Shown: positions 26,634-36,408, counted from the stretch's first letter. The stretch is DNA of 64,000 nucleotides from Micrococcales bacterium 31B (GCA_022803075.1 JAFFTF010000002.1:412090-476089), one strand, 5' to 3'. Numbers and translations are program-made. The notes: generated from the sequence alone by a model not told the origin.

Positions 26634-27488
26634 TCACTCCCCGTCGGCGCAGTCCGCCAGTTCCTGGCTGGCGGCCCAGGACGCGAGGACCGTCAACTTC
26701 TCAGCCGACGGACTACCGGGCTCGGCGGTGTAGGCAAGGATCTGCAATCCGGCCTCCCCTGGGGCTTGAAGGTTGTCGAAATGGAGTTCCAGCTCGCCCA
26801 CCGCGGGATGCCGGTAGCCCTTGGTGCCGCTGCGGTGCTCGTGGACGTCGTTGTCGGCCCAGTCCCGGCGGAACTGCGGACTGCGCGTAGACAACTCGCC
26901 TATCAGCGCCGTCAACCCCTCGTGCAGCGGGTCCCGCCCGGCTTCTAGTCGAAGCGTCGACGCCGTCATCGAGCACACCAGGGGCCAGTCTCGGTAGAAT
27001 TCCGGCGCGCGCGAGTCCAGGAATGTGAACCGGGCCAGGTTCGGTCGCCCTGTCTCGTGCAACTGCGCGAATAGCGCGCGGCCCAGCACGTTGGACGCCA
27101 CGATCTCCTGAGTTACGTCGTAGATCACGGCCGGTCCGGTGAATGAATCCAACATTCGCTGCAGCGACTCACGAACTGCCGTCGCCGGCGCCGACCGTTC
27201 CCTGGCGGGTATGGGCCGCGCGAGGGCGAACAAGTGCTCGCGCTCCACGTCGCTTAGTTGTAGCGCCCGCGCGAGCGCGTTCAGCACGCTGTCCGACGCG
27301 CCCTTCAGGTTTCCCCGCTCAAGTCGCGTGTAATAGTCCGCCGTTACGCCCGCCAGCTGTGCGACCTCCTCGCGTCGGAGACCAGGTACCCGGCGCTCGT
27401 CGCCCCAGTCGGGCAGCCCGGCCTTTTCCAGCGTGACGTTCGCCCGCCGCGAGGTCAGGAACTCGCGGATCTCGTCTTTCGTGGTCAT
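26634..27488 (-). CDS. XRE/MmyB-like transcriptional regulator
   Basis: 284 residues. An N-terminal helix-turn-helix (VPGLRREEVAQLAGVTADYYTRLERG) is followed by the MmyB-like ligand-binding domain (YDVTQEIVASNVLGRALF, RFTFLDSRAPEFYRDW). GGAG lies 9 nt before ATG 27488. Regulators of this type often sit beside short-chain or aldo-keto reductase genes that they control, which fits the downstream gene (113-bp gap). Confidence 0.88.
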   Translation of the reverse strand: MTTKDEIREFLTSRRANVTLEKAGLPDWGDERRVPGLRREEVAQLAGVTADYYTRLERGNLKGASDSVLNALARALQLSDVEREHLFALARPIPARERSAPATAVRESLQRMLDSFTGPAVIYDVTQEIVASNVLGRALFAQLHETGRPNLARFTFLDSRAPEFYRDWPLVCSMTASTLRLEAGRDPLHEGLTALIGELSTRSPQFRRDWADNDVHEHRSGTKGYRHPAVGELELHFDNLQAPGEAGLQILAYTAEPGSPSAEKLTVLASWAASQELADCADGE

Positions 27489-27791
27489 GCTTCGATTCTC
27501 CAAGCCGTGTTGATCATGGACGTCTCAATCCCTCTGCCAGCGCACGGGAAATTCACTGTACTCGCCGTAGTCGGTGACGTGTTTGCATCTACGGCACCCC
27601 GGTGCCGAAGACGCCTTAAGACATTGAACCTCGCCGAGGCCGAAAACTGAGAGGGCCTGGCAGGTCCCCTCACTCGTTCGGAGAAGACAGCGCAGCACGT
27701 ACTGAGGCCTACTGCGTATACCGGAGGGTCGAGGGTCGGCGACGATCCGTTCGGCGCATAGACCATTCCGCGATGGTCGCGTCCTTGCTGG
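27489..27791. other. Intergenic region of about 300 bp
   Basis: Separates the XRE regulator start from the stop of the next aldo-keto reductase. It contains a weak stem GACCAT-N6-ATGGTC at about 27764-27781, a possible terminator. An open frame on the minus strand here lacks a ribosome-binding site and any recognisable motif, so no gene is called. Confidence 0.4.
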
Positions 27792-28763
27792 TCAGCCGAC
27801 GAGGTGGTCGGTCAGGGCGGAGACAACGTCCAACTGCTCGGCGGTGAGCTCCACGTCGGCCGCCAGGGCGTTGGCACGCACTTCGCCTGGGGTCTCGGCC
27901 CCGACGATTACCGAGGCTACCGCGGGGCGGGACAGAAGCCACGCGAGGGAGACCTGCTGCATGCCCAGGCCCCATTCGCGGGATAGGCGGTCTAACTCGC
28001 GAGCGACGGCGATCTCGCCGTCGGAGAAGCCGGGGCCGCCGTACCGCTTGCCGCCGGCGACCGCCCGGTCTAGCACCTGCAGGTCAGCCAGCAGTCCACC
28101 GTGCAGCGGGGCGTACGGGACGATAGACAGGCCGAACCGGGTGCACGCGGGTGCGAGCTCCTTCTCGGCGCTGCGGTCAAGCAGGCTGTACATCACCTGC
28201 GCGGCCACGGGGGCGGACGCCAGGCGTCGGTCGTCTGCGATCCACAGCGCCTCGGTCATCTGCCAGGCAGGGTGATTGGACAGCGCGGCGTGGCGGATCT
28301 TCCCTTGCCGGATCAGGTCGTCGTAGACCGCGAGGGTCTGCTCCAGCGGCGTGTTCGGGTCCGGGAAGTGGCCGTAGTACACGTCGATCCGGTCGGTCCG
28401 CAGGCGGCGCAGGCTCTGCTCCACCTGCTGGGTGACGTAGCGGCGCGATAGGCCGGCGTCCTGGTCCCAGCGCCGCTCGCCGGACTTGGTTGCCAGCACC
28501 ACCTCGTCGCGCCGGTCCGCAAGCGCGCGGCCGAGGATCTCCTCTGCGGACTCGCGCTCCGAGGCCGCGGGGTGCCCGGGCCGGTCGAAAATCGGTGTAT
28601 TGCCGTACACGTTCGCGGTGTCGAAGAAGTTCACCCCGGCCTCCAGCGCGGCGCCGACCACGGCGTCGGCCTCCTGGGAGGTGGGCGCGACGCCGAAGGT
28701 GGCGCTGCCCAAACAGATCGTGGACACGCGCATTCCGGTCGGGCCGAGGACGGAGTACTTCAT
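27792..28763 (-). CDS. Aldo/keto reductase
   Basis: 323-residue AKR of the larger, voltage-gated-channel-beta-like group. Catalytic residues are D48, Y53, K93 and H132 (FFDTANVYGNT, ATKSGER, YGHFPD), with SVIVGAETPGEV in the cofactor site. RBS AAGGGA precedes ATG 28763. Divergent from a TetR gene across 73 bp carrying a perfect palindrome, so repression by that TetR is likely. Confidence 0.9.
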   Translation of the reverse strand: MKYSVLGPTGMRVSTICLGSATFGVAPTSQEADAVVGAALEAGVNFFDTANVYGNTPIFDRPGHPAASERESAEEILGRALADRRDEVVLATKSGERRWDQDAGLSRRYVTQQVEQSLRRLRTDRIDVYYGHFPDPNTPLEQTLAVYDDLIRQGKIRHAALSNHPAWQMTEALWIADDRRLASAPVAAQVMYSLLDRSAEKELAPACTRFGLSIVPYAPLHGGLLADLQVLDRAVAGGKRYGGPGFSDGEIAVARELDRLSREWGLGMQQVSLAWLLSRPAVASVIVGAETPGEVRANALAADVELTAEQLDVVSALTDHLVG

Positions 28764-28798
28764 GAGGGTTCCCTTCAGCGATGACAGCACTCGAACTC

Positions 28799-28812
28799 TA
28801 ACCGATCGGTTA
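28799..28812. promoter_or_regulatory. TetR operator palindrome
   Basis: TAACCGATCGGTTA is a perfect 14-bp palindrome between the divergent aldo-keto reductase and TetR genes. TATAGT at 28811-28816 could be the -10 of the TetR promoter and overlaps it. Confidence 0.7.
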
Positions 28813-28836
28813 TAGTTGGGCAAGGCGGGAGAGAAG

Positions 28837-29463
28837 ATGAGCGGCATACCAGAGACCACGAGCACCAGGGCGCGCGGCCCCTACCGGACGGGGAGGCTGC
28901 GGCGCGAGCAACTCATCGAGGCCACCATGGCTGTGTTCGCCGAGCACGGATACGCCGGAGGCTCGATCCGCGCCATCGCCGAGCAGGCCGGCGTCTCCCA
29001 CGCCACCCTCATACAGCACTTCGGCAACAAGGAAGGGCTCCTCACCGCCGTCCTGGAAGAGTGGGACCTGCGCACCGTCGCCGACGGCCTTTCCGACGTG
29101 AGCGGCATAGAATACTTCGGCCGCCTGCCCGAAGTTATGGCCGCTCACCAGCACAGCCGCGGTCTACTCGAGCTGTTCACCACTATCGCCGCCGAGGCCT
29201 CCGGCCCCTCCCACCCCGCGCATCGCTTCATCCGGAGGCGCTACGAGAAGAACCTAGCCACCCTCGCTGGTCACCTCCGCGAGGCGATCGCGGCAGGCGA
29301 AGCCGCCCCGATGACTGGGGAGCAGATCATGGTCGAGGTCCGGCTGCTCACTGCCGTCATGGACGGCATCGGCCTGCAGTGGCTGCTCGACCCTGCCACC
29401 GACATCGAGGGGGCCATGACCGCCTGCGTCGACCGCACCGTCGCCGCGTGGCAGGCCCGGTAA
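28837..29463 (+). CDS. TetR family repressor
   Basis: 208 residues. The HTH segment RAIAEQAGVSHATLIQHFGNKEGLL is typical, and the C-terminal part is a helical ligand-binding domain. ATG 28837 has GGGAGA immediately upstream. Probably represses itself and the divergent aldo-keto reductase through the palindrome at 28799-28812. Inducer unknown. Confidence 0.9.
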   Translation: MSGIPETTSTRARGPYRTGRLRREQLIEATMAVFAEHGYAGGSIRAIAEQAGVSHATLIQHFGNKEGLLTAVLEEWDLRTVADGLSDVSGIEYFGRLPEVMAAHQHSRGLLELFTTIAAEASGPSHPAHRFIRRRYEKNLATLAGHLREAIAAGEAAPMTGEQIMVEVRLLTAVMDGIGLQWLLDPATDIEGAMTACVDRTVAAWQAR

Positions 29464-29660
29464 CGAGCAGTGTGGGCGCGCCAAAGCGTCCGGCCCGCTC
29501 GCGCGTGCCAGGCACGGATTCGCTGCGGCGACAGCGACTCTGGTCGCGATGATCGCCAGAGCAGGCTCGCTGGAGCCGCTGATCGGGTCGACCGCCCACG
29601 GGGCGCAGGGGCCAACCCGGCCACCGGAGCGTCCGACCCGCTAACTCAGCGATGCACAAT
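29464..29660. repeat. Intergenic DNA with dispersed repeats and possible gene remnant
   Basis: CGGAGCGTCCG at 29625-29635 preceded by GGGCCAACCCGGCCAC, and AAGCGTCCGG near 29489. A frame reading TLVAMIARAGSLEPLIGSTA at about 29537-29596 ends at TAA 29641 and may be a remnant of a lost gene; I do not recognise it. Confidence 0.45.
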
Positions 29661-29661
29661 G

Positions 29662-29702
29662 ATGGGCCCCCGCCACGCAACTGCGCGGCGGGGGCCCATT
29701 TT
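29662..29702. terminator. Hairpin terminator between TetR and aconitase
   Basis: ATGGGCCCCCGCC and its complement form a 13-bp stem around a 12-nt loop, followed by TTTT on the plus strand. It can stop plus-strand transcripts and probably also those of acnA. Confidence 0.85.
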
Positions 29703-29717
29703 GGTGCTCGAAGATTA

Positions 29718-32411
29718 CTACGCGACGAGCGAGCGCAGCACGTACTGCAGAATGCCACCGTTGCGGTAGTAATCCGCCTCGCCCGGGGTGTCGATGCGCA
29801 CGACCGCGTCGAACTCCGTGACCTTGCCGTCCTCGGCCGTGGCCGTGACCTTCAGGGTCTTCGGCGTGGTGCCGTCATTGAGCTGCGTGATGCCCGCGAT
29901 GTCGAAGGTCTCGCGGCCCGTGAGGCCCAGGCTCTCGGCGTTCTCGCCCGCGGGGTACTGCAGGGGAATCACGCCCATGCCGATCAGGTTCGAGCGGTGA
30001 ATGCGCTCGTACGATTCGGCGATCACGGCGCGCACGCCTAGCAGCGCGGTGCCCTTGGCGGCCCAGTCACGCGACGAACCCGAGCCGTACTCCTTGCCCG
30101 AGAGAATCACGAGCGGGGTGCCGGCCGCGGCATAATCTTGAGCCGCATCGTAGATGAAGCTCTGCTCATTCTTGATGAAGTTGAAGGTGTAGCCACCCTC
30201 CACGTCATCGAGCAACTGGTTGCGCAGGCGGATGTTCGCGAACGTGCCGCGGATCATCACCTCGTGGTTGCCACGGCGCGAGCCGTACGAGTTGAAGTCC
30301 TTGCGCTCCACACCGTTGGCCTGCAGGTACTGCGCTGCCGGGGTGCCCACCTTGATCGAGCCCGCGGGGCTGATGTGGTCGGTGGTGACCGAGTCGCCAA
30401 GCTTCGCGAGCACGCGGGCGCCCGAGATGTCGGTGACGGGCGCAGGGGTCTGCTGCATGCCCTCGAAGTAAGGGGGCTTGCGCACGTAGGTCGACTCGGG
30501 GTTCCAGTCAAACGTCGAGCCCTCGGGGGTCTCGAGCGCACGCCAGCGCTCGTCGCCCGAGAACACATCGGCGTAGTCGCTCGAGAACATCTCCTGCGTG
30601 ATCGCATTGTCGATGGTCGACTGCACCTCTTGCGGGGTGGGCCAGATGTCCTTCAAGAACACGTCGTTGCCGTCGGCGTCCTGGCCGAGGGCATCCGTCT
30701 CGAAGTCGAACTCCATGCTGCCCGCGAGCGAGTACGCGATAACGAGAGGCGGCGACGCGAGGTAGTTCATCTTCACGTCGGGGCTGATGCGACCCTCGAA
30801 GTTACGGTTGCCCGAAAGCACCGCGGTCACCGAGAGGTCGTTGTCATTGATGGCCGACGAGATGGCCGGGTCGAGCGGGCCCGAGTTGCCAATGCAGGTG
30901 GCGCAGCCGTAACCCACGAGGTGGAACCCGAGGCCTTCGAGGGCGGGCCACAGGCCAGCCTTCTCGTAGTAATCGGTGACGACCTTCGAGCCGGGGGCCA
31001 TCGAGGTCTTGACCCACGGCTTGGCCTTGAGGCCCTTGGCGACGGCCTTCTGCGCGAGCAGACCGGCGGCGAGCATCACCGAGGGGTTCGAGGTGTTGGT
31101 GCACGACGTGATCGAGGCAATCGTGACGGCGCCGTCGACGAGGTCGAACTCGCGGCCGTCTTCGGTCGTGACCGCAGCCGAAGCGCGGCCACCCGATTCG
31201 GCGGCGACCTTCGAGTAGTTCTTGATCGACTCGCCGAACGAGGCCTTCGACTCGGCCAGGATGATGCGGTCCTGGGGGCGCTTGGGGCCCGAGATCGAGG
31301 GAACCACGGTCGAGAGGTCGAGCTCGAGGTATTCGCTGAACTTGATGCGCTCGTCCACCTCGCCGGGCTCAAGCCACATGCCCTGTTCCTTGGCGTACGC
31401 CTCGACGAGGGCGAGCTGCTCTTCGCTGCGACCCGTGAGGCGCAGGTAATCGACCGTCACGGCGTCGATGGGGAAGATCGCTGCGGTCGAGCCGAACTCG
31501 GGGCTCATGTTGCCGATCGTGGCGCGGTTGGCGAGCGGCACCGCCGAGACGCCCTCGCCGTAGAACTCGACGAACTTGCCGACCACGCCGTGCTGGCGCA
31601 GCTTCTCGGTGATCGTGAGCACGACGTCGGTCGCGGTGGCACCGGCGGGAATGGAGCCGGTCAGCTTGAAGCCGACGACGCGCGGGATCAGCATCGAGAC
31701 GGGCTGGCCGAGCATGGCGGCTTCGGCCTCAATGCCGCCGACGCCCCAGCCCAGCACGCCCAGGCCGTTGACCATGGTGGTGTGCGAGTCGGTGCCGACG
31801 CAGGTGTCGGGGTAAGCGCGCAGCACTCCGCCGACCTCGCGGGTCATGACGGTACGGGCCAGGTATTCGATGTTGACCTGGTGGACGATGCCGGTGCCCG
31901 GGGGAACCACCTTGAAGTCGTCGAACGCGGTCTGGCCCCAGCGCAAGAACTGGTAGCGCTCCTGGTTGCGCTCGAACTCGATCTCCATGTTGCGCTCGAT
32001 GGCGTCGGCGCGGCCGGCGATGTCGATGATGACCGAGTGGTCGATCACGAGCTCGGCGGGGGCGAGCGGGTTAATGCGCTGCGGGTCGCCGCCCAGGTCT
32101 TTCACGGCCTCGCGCATGGTGGCGAGGTCCACGACGCAGGGCACGCCGGTGAAGTCTTGCATGATCACGCGGCCGGGCGTGAACTGAATTTCGGTGTCGG
32201 GCTCCGCGTCGGGGTTCCAGTTACCGAGGGCGCTGATCTGGTCTTTCGTGATGTTGGCGCCGTCTTCGGTGCGCAACAGATTCTCGAGCAAAACCTTGAG
32301 GCTGTAGGGCAGCTTCTCGGCGCCGGGAACACTGTTCAGGCGGTAGATCTCATAGTCGGTGCTGCCGACGCTCAGGGTGCCCTTCGCGCCGAAGCTGTTT
32401 ACGTTGCTCAC
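29718..32411 (-). CDS. acnA: Aconitate hydratase A
   Basis: 897-residue 4Fe-4S enzyme converting citrate to isocitrate in the TCA cycle. Cluster cysteines are in [11 protein letters not shown] and [14 protein letters not shown], the swivel domain contains [32 protein letters not shown]-type sequence, and the length is that of AcnA/IRP-type aconitases. GTG 32411 is preferred to the longer upstream frame because AAGGAG lies 5 nt before it. A promoter with two 24-bp operators lies about 150 bp upstream, so expression appears tightly controlled. Confidence 0.97.
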   Translation of the reverse strand: MSNVNSFGAKGTLSVGSTDYEIYRLNSVPGAEKLPYSLKVLLENLLRTEDGANITKDQISALGNWNPDAEPDTEIQFTPGRVIMQDFTGVPCVVDLATMREAVKDLGGDPQRINPLAPAELVIDHSVIIDIAGRADAIERNMEIEFERNQERYQFLRWGQTAFDDFKVVPPGTGIVHQVNIEYLARTVMTREVGGVLRAYPDTCVGTDSHTTMVNGLGVLGWGVGGIEAEAAMLGQPVSMLIPRVVGFKLTGSIPAGATATDVVLTITEKLRQHGVVGKFVEFYGEGVSAVPLANRATIGNMSPEFGSTAAIFPIDAVTVDYLRLTGRSEEQLALVEAYAKEQGMWLEPGEVDERIKFSEYLELDLSTVVPSISGPKRPQDRIILAESKASFGESIKNYSKVAAESGGRASAAVTTEDGREFDLVDGAVTIASITSCTNTSNPSVMLAAGLLAQKAVAKGLKAKPWVKTSMAPGSKVVTDYYEKAGLWPALEGLGFHLVGYGCATCIGNSGPLDPAISSAINDNDLSVTAVLSGNRNFEGRISPDVKMNYLASPPLVIAYSLAGSMEFDFETDALGQDADGNDVFLKDIWPTPQEVQSTIDNAITQEMFSSDYADVFSGDERWRALETPEGSTFDWNPESTYVRKPPYFEGMQQTPAPVTDISGARVLAKLGDSVTTDHISPAGSIKVGTPAAQYLQANGVERKDFNSYGSRRGNHEVMIRGTFANIRLRNQLLDDVEGGYTFNFIKNEQSFIYDAAQDYAAAGTPLVILSGKEYGSGSSRDWAAKGTALLGVRAVIAESYERIHRSNLIGMGVIPLQYPAGENAESLGLTGRETFDIAGITQLNDGTTPKTLKVTATAEDGKVTEFDAVVRIDTPGEADYYRNGGILQYVLRSLVA

Positions 32412-32542
32412 GCATGCTCCTTGTGGTGTTGCGCGCCCGCGACCCGTGGTGTGGTCCGCGTGGGGGGCCGCCAGCGGTGGCGCAACAGCCAATCCCGTTG
32501 CGTTGCGGCAACCCGGTACATCTCGCGATGGCGGGCGAAGCG

Positions 32543-32566
32543 ATTTATCTTGATGTCAAGATAAAT
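32543..32566. promoter_or_regulatory. acnA operator, promoter-distal to -35
   Basis: Arms ATTTATCTTGA and TCAAGATAAAT are perfect around a TG centre. It overlaps the 3' edge of the -10 and the expected start of transcription of the acnA promoter. The shape suits a MarR-family dimer. Confidence 0.75.
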
Positions 32567-32593
32567 GCTAAGCAGAATTTATCTTGACGTCAA
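32565..32593 (-). promoter_or_regulatory. acnA promoter
   Basis: On the minus strand TTGACG (32588-32593), a 17-bp spacer and TAGCAT (32565-32570). The -35 is embedded in the upstream operator. Confidence 0.65.
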
Positions 32594-32600
32594 GATAAAT
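32577..32600. promoter_or_regulatory. acnA operator overlapping -35
   Basis: A perfect 24-bp palindrome with arms ATTTATCTTGA/TCAAGATAAAT and CG centre, 34 bp centre-to-centre from the second copy, so both sit on about the same helix face. Confidence 0.75.
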
Positions 32601-32695
32601 CATAGTCGGTCGCAGCGATGAGCAGGTCTGAACGCCTAGAATCCGGACCCTCCTTGGCGAAGATTTTGGCGAACCCGACGGGCGCGAAGGCAAGT

Positions 32696-32757
32696 GAACA
32701 GCACGGCCCGCGAACAGCACGGCCCGCGAACAGCACGGCCCGCGAACAGCACCCGCC
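32696..32757. repeat. 16-bp tandem repeat, three full copies plus partial
   Basis: GAACAGCACGGCCCGC is repeated at 32696, 32712 and 32728, with a shortened fourth unit from 32744. It lies in the gap between the acnA promoter and the 3' end of the methyltransferase gene. Confidence 0.9.
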
Positions 32758-32767
32758 ATCGGCACCA

Positions 32768-34225
32768 TTAGCGCCCCAGCAGCGCCACCGTCTCGAAATG
32801 CTGCGTCATGGGGAACAGGTCGAACGCGCGCACCGCCCGCAGCGACCAGCCATTCTCCTGATACTGCAGCACATCCCGCGCGAGCGACGCCGGATCGCAC
32901 GCCACGTGCACGATCCGCTGCCCCGCGATCCGACCCACCTCTCGCGCCAGGTCAACCCCGGCACCCGAGCGCGGGGGGTCCAGTACCACGAGGTCAGGAG
33001 CGTCCACGGCCCCCTCCCGTTGCCAGCGATGCAACCACTGCAAGACGTCGCCGCGAGCGAGCTCGACCTGCGGGTACGTGGCCAGATTGGCCTTCGCGTC
33101 GAGCACCGCCTGCGCCGCACCTTCGACCCCCAGCACGCGCCCGGCGGGCCCCACCTGATCGGCCAGAAACGCCGTGAAGAGTCCGGCGCCGCTGAAGAGG
33201 TCCCACACCGACTCCCCCGGCTGCACCTCGGCAAACTCCAACACGGTAGCAACCAGCGCCGCCGCCGCCTCGGGGTGCACCTGCCAAAAGCCGGTGCCCG
33301 ACACCTCAAACTCGCGCACCCCAAATCGGCCCGCATCGACCCGCTCCACGAGCGCCGCGCTACCCCGCACCACCACCTCATCGCGGCCCGCGCGATCGGC
33401 GCGCGGCACGAGGGCCAGCACGCTCACGCACTCGCCCCACGCCTCCGGCACGAGACCCGCGAGCGCGCGCGGGTCCCTCGGTGCGTCGGGCGATTCGAGC
33501 CCGAGCGCGACACACACCTCGCCCCGCGAAGACACCGCCACCTCGAGCGACGACACCCCGTCGAAGCGATGCGACTCCACCTCCAGGGCGCGGATCGCCT
33601 CGACGGCCAGCGGGTTCGAGCCCGCCGTCACCACCGCATGCGAACGCGCGGGCCGCATGCCCGGGCGTCCGTTCTCGACCGCAAACTGAACGCGCGTGCG
33701 CCAGCCCAAACCCGCGCCCGGGGCGCCATCCGCATCGCGCGGCAGCGCCAACACCTCGGGTGCCTGCGCGAGCGCCGCGAGGTCAACCCCTGCGCGCGTC
33801 AACTGCTCGTTTAAGATCGCGGTCTTGAAGCCGCGCTGCACGGGCAGTCGCACGTGAGCCCAGTCCGCTCCTCCCACTCCACCGACCCCCGCCTCGGGCC
33901 ACGGCGAGGGGACGCGGTCGGGGCTGGGTTCCAGCACCTCCACGACCTCGCCTCGCCAAAACGACGCCTTGGGCTTGGGTTCGGTGACTCGTACGCGCAC
34001 CCGCTCCCCCGGCACACCGAGGCGAGCAAAGATGACCCGGCCCTCATGGCGTCCGACGCTGTACCCGCCGTGGGCGGGGCGCTCGAGGGTCACCTCGACC
34101 TCTACCGGGTCGTACACCTGCGGCGCCGCGGGCCTGCCCGAACGCTGCGACGACCGCGGCGGCCGGCCGGGGCGCTGGCCCGGGGTCGAGCTGTGCTTAC
34201 GAGAGGGAGTGCGTGCCACGGTCAT
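32768..34225 (-). CDS. TRAM-domain RNA (uracil-5-)methyltransferase
   Basis: 485-residue SAM-dependent RNA methyltransferase of the TrmA/RlmD class. A basic disordered N-terminus precedes a TRAM RNA-binding domain (VEVEVTLERPAHGGYSVGRH), then the Rossmann core (VWDLFSGAGLFT), DPPRSGAG and the nucleophilic Cys in HVACDPASLARD. The 4Fe-4S cysteines of RlmD are not seen. Its start overlaps the 3' end of the permease gene by 29 nt, so the two are co-transcribed. Rv2689c is the positional counterpart as I recall it. Confidence 0.9.
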   Translation of the reverse strand: MTVARTPSRKHSSTPGQRPGRPPRSSQRSGRPAAPQVYDPVEVEVTLERPAHGGYSVGRHEGRVIFARLGVPGERVRVRVTEPKPKASFWRGEVVEVLEPSPDRVPSPWPEAGVGGVGGADWAHVRLPVQRGFKTAILNEQLTRAGVDLAALAQAPEVLALPRDADGAPGAGLGWRTRVQFAVENGRPGMRPARSHAVVTAGSNPLAVEAIRALEVESHRFDGVSSLEVAVSSRGEVCVALGLESPDAPRDPRALAGLVPEAWGECVSVLALVPRADRAGRDEVVVRGSAALVERVDAGRFGVREFEVSGTGFWQVHPEAAAALVATVLEFAEVQPGESVWDLFSGAGLFTAFLADQVGPAGRVLGVEGAAQAVLDAKANLATYPQVELARGDVLQWLHRWQREGAVDAPDLVVLDPPRSGAGVDLAREVGRIAGQRIVHVACDPASLARDVLQYQENGWSLRAVRAFDLFPMTQHFETVALLGR

Positions 34226-36353
34226 TCTTTTCTGTAGGGCGGGCAGGGGTCGTGCCGGCGCGCTCGATGGTGGAGCCCGAGGGGGAAGACGCGCGCGGCC
34301 CCAGGTCGGGGGCGGGGAACAAGCCGGTCTGGCTTAGCGACCTCGGCAGGTCGCCCTTGGCCTTCGCCGCCGTCACGGCGTCGCGGAACGAGTCGAGGTG
34401 CCACGGCACACTCGCCACTACGATGCCGGGGCTAAACAGCAAGCGGGCCTTCAGCCGCAGCGCGCTCTGGTTGTGCAGAATCTGCTCCCACCAGCGGCCC
34501 ACCACGTATTCGGGCACGTAGACCACCACGAGATCGCGGGGCGACGAGCGCCGCAGCGACCGCACGTACGTGAGCACGGGCCGCGAAATTTCGCGGTAGG
34601 GCGAGTCCAGCACCTTGAGCGGCACGGGCACCTCGAGGCGGCGCCATTCGTCCATCAATTTTTCGGTTTCGGACGCCTCGACCCGCACCGTCAGCGCCTC
34701 AAGCTCGGTTGGCCGCGTGGCCCGGGCATAGGCGAGTGCGCGCAACGTGGGCTTGTGAATCTTGGAGACCAGTACGACGGCGTGCACGCGAGAGGGCAGG
34801 GCGGCCGCCGTGTCGAACTCCTCGTCGAGCTGCAACTCCTCGGCGACCTTGCGATAGTGCCGGTTGATGCCCGACATCATGACATACAGCACGGCCATCG
34901 CGGCGCACGCGATCCAGGCCCCGTGCGTGAACTTCGTGATCAAGACGATCACCAGCACGAGCGAGGTGAGCCCGAAACCCACGCAGTTGACCACGCGATT
35001 GCGCCTGATCTGCCCTCGCTCGCGGCGATTCGTGACCGTCTGCAGCAGGCGCGTCCAGTGGATCACCATGCCGAGCTGGCTGTGCGTGAACGACACGAAC
35101 ACACCCACGATGTAGAGCTGAATCAGCGAGGTCACCTTCGCGTCGTAGATCCAGATCAGGGCGATCGCGGCGACCGCGAGCGCGATGATGCCGTTCGAGA
35201 AGGCGAGCCGATCGCCTCGGCTCTGCATCTGCCGCGGCAGAAAGCCGTCTCTCGCGAGAATCGACGCCAGCACGGGGAACCCGTTGAATGCCGTATTCGC
35301 CGCGAGAATCAAGATGAGGCCCGTGACGATCGACAGCGCGTAGAACATGAACGGCGCGTCGGCAAACACGGCCTCGGCGAGCTGGCCGATCACGGGGTTC
35401 TGCACGTAATCCGTGCCCACATGCGCCCCCGAGGGGTCGAGCAGTTGGTACTCCGGGTCCTCCACGAAGCGAATTCGGGTCCACGAACTGAGCAGCAGGA
35501 TGCCGACGAGCATCGCCGAGGCGATGAGGCCCAGCAGCATGAGCGTGGTGGCGGCGTTGCGGCTCTTCGGGGGCCTGAACGACGGCACGCCGTTGCCGAT
35601 CGCCTCCACACCGGTGAGGGCGGAACATCCCGACGAGAAGGCGCGCAGCATAAGGAACGCGCCTGCGAACCCCTCGAGGCCCTGCTCGTAACCGGGCTCG
35701 GGAACAATGGTGTATCCGGCGCTGGCGGCGAGCCCGAGCGTCCCCGAAAAATGCTGGAACGTGCCCCACACCGTCATGGCGCCGATGCCAAACATGAACA
35801 GGTACACGGGTATCGCGAAGAACGAACCCGACTCCTTGATGCCGCGCAGGTTCATGGCGGTCAGCAGCAGCACGAGCACGATGGCGAGGGTCGATTCGTG
35901 GCCCTGGAACCAGGGAATCGCCGCGGCCGCGTACTGCGCACCCGACGAGATCGACACGGCGACGGTCAGCACGTAATCGACCAGGAGCGCCGAGGCCACG
36001 GTCGTGCCGGAGCGGCGCCCGAGGTTGGTGGTGGTGACCTCGTAGTCGCCGCCTCCGGAGGGGTACGCGTGGACGTTCTTGCGGTTGGACCACACGACCA
36101 CGCCCATGACGAAGATAACGGCGCACGCGATCCACGGCGAGAACGCGAACGAGGCCATGCCCGCGATGGAAAGGGTCAGCAGAATCTCGTCGGGCGCATA
36201 CGCCACGGAGGACAGCGCGTCGGAGGCGAACACCGGCAGAGCGATGCGCTTCGGTAGTAGCGTCTCGCCCACCGAATCGCTACGAAAGGGACGCCCCACC
36301 AGCAGGCGCTTCACGGATAATCCGAATCCACTCACCCGGTAAGGGTAGTTCAT
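34197..36353 (-). CDS. APC-superfamily permease linked to TrkA (probable K+ or amino acid transporter)
   Basis: 718 residues. About 12 helices (residues 30-480) of the APC fold with SDALSSVAYAPDE near helix 1 and PSGGGDYEV in the first loop, followed by a roughly 200-residue soluble C-terminal domain. The soluble tail and divergent position to two TrkA genes resemble KimA-like K+ importers and Rv2690c. Substrate is an inference. ATG 36353 has only a weak RBS. Transcribed with the downstream methyltransferase. Confidence 0.85.
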   Translation of the reverse strand: MNYPYRVSGFGLSVKRLLVGRPFRSDSVGETLLPKRIALPVFASDALSSVAYAPDEILLTLSIAGMASFAFSPWIACAVIFVMGVVVWSNRKNVHAYPSGGGDYEVTTTNLGRRSGTTVASALLVDYVLTVAVSISSGAQYAAAAIPWFQGHESTLAIVLVLLLTAMNLRGIKESGSFFAIPVYLFMFGIGAMTVWGTFQHFSGTLGLAASAGYTIVPEPGYEQGLEGFAGAFLMLRAFSSGCSALTGVEAIGNGVPSFRPPKSRNAATTLMLLGLIASAMLVGILLLSSWTRIRFVEDPEYQLLDPSGAHVGTDYVQNPVIGQLAEAVFADAPFMFYALSIVTGLILILAANTAFNGFPVLASILARDGFLPRQMQSRGDRLAFSNGIIALAVAAIALIWIYDAKVTSLIQLYIVGVFVSFTHSQLGMVIHWTRLLQTVTNRRERGQIRRNRVVNCVGFGLTSLVLVIVLITKFTHGAWIACAAMAVLYVMMSGINRHYRKVAEELQLDEEFDTAAALPSRVHAVVLVSKIHKPTLRALAYARATRPTELEALTVRVEASETEKLMDEWRRLEVPVPLKVLDSPYREISRPVLTYVRSLRRSSPRDLVVVYVPEYVVGRWWEQILHNQSALRLKARLLFSPGIVVASVPWHLDSFRDAVTAAKAKGDLPRSLSQTGLFPAPDLGPRASSPSGSTIERAGTTPARPTEKNDRGTHSLS

Positions 36354-36408
36354 GGCGCGCCCTGCGGCTCCCCCGGGCCCGTATCCGGTCGGGTGGCGCG
36401 GCGGCGGG

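Noticed and set aside
27485-27766. Minus-strand frame of about 90 codons upstream of the XRE regulator
   Set aside because: No RBS, atypical composition and no motif; it covers the expected promoter region.
30138-32564. 808-codon open frame opposite acnA
   Set aside because: Antisense shadow of an unmistakable aconitase, with no RBS or motifs.
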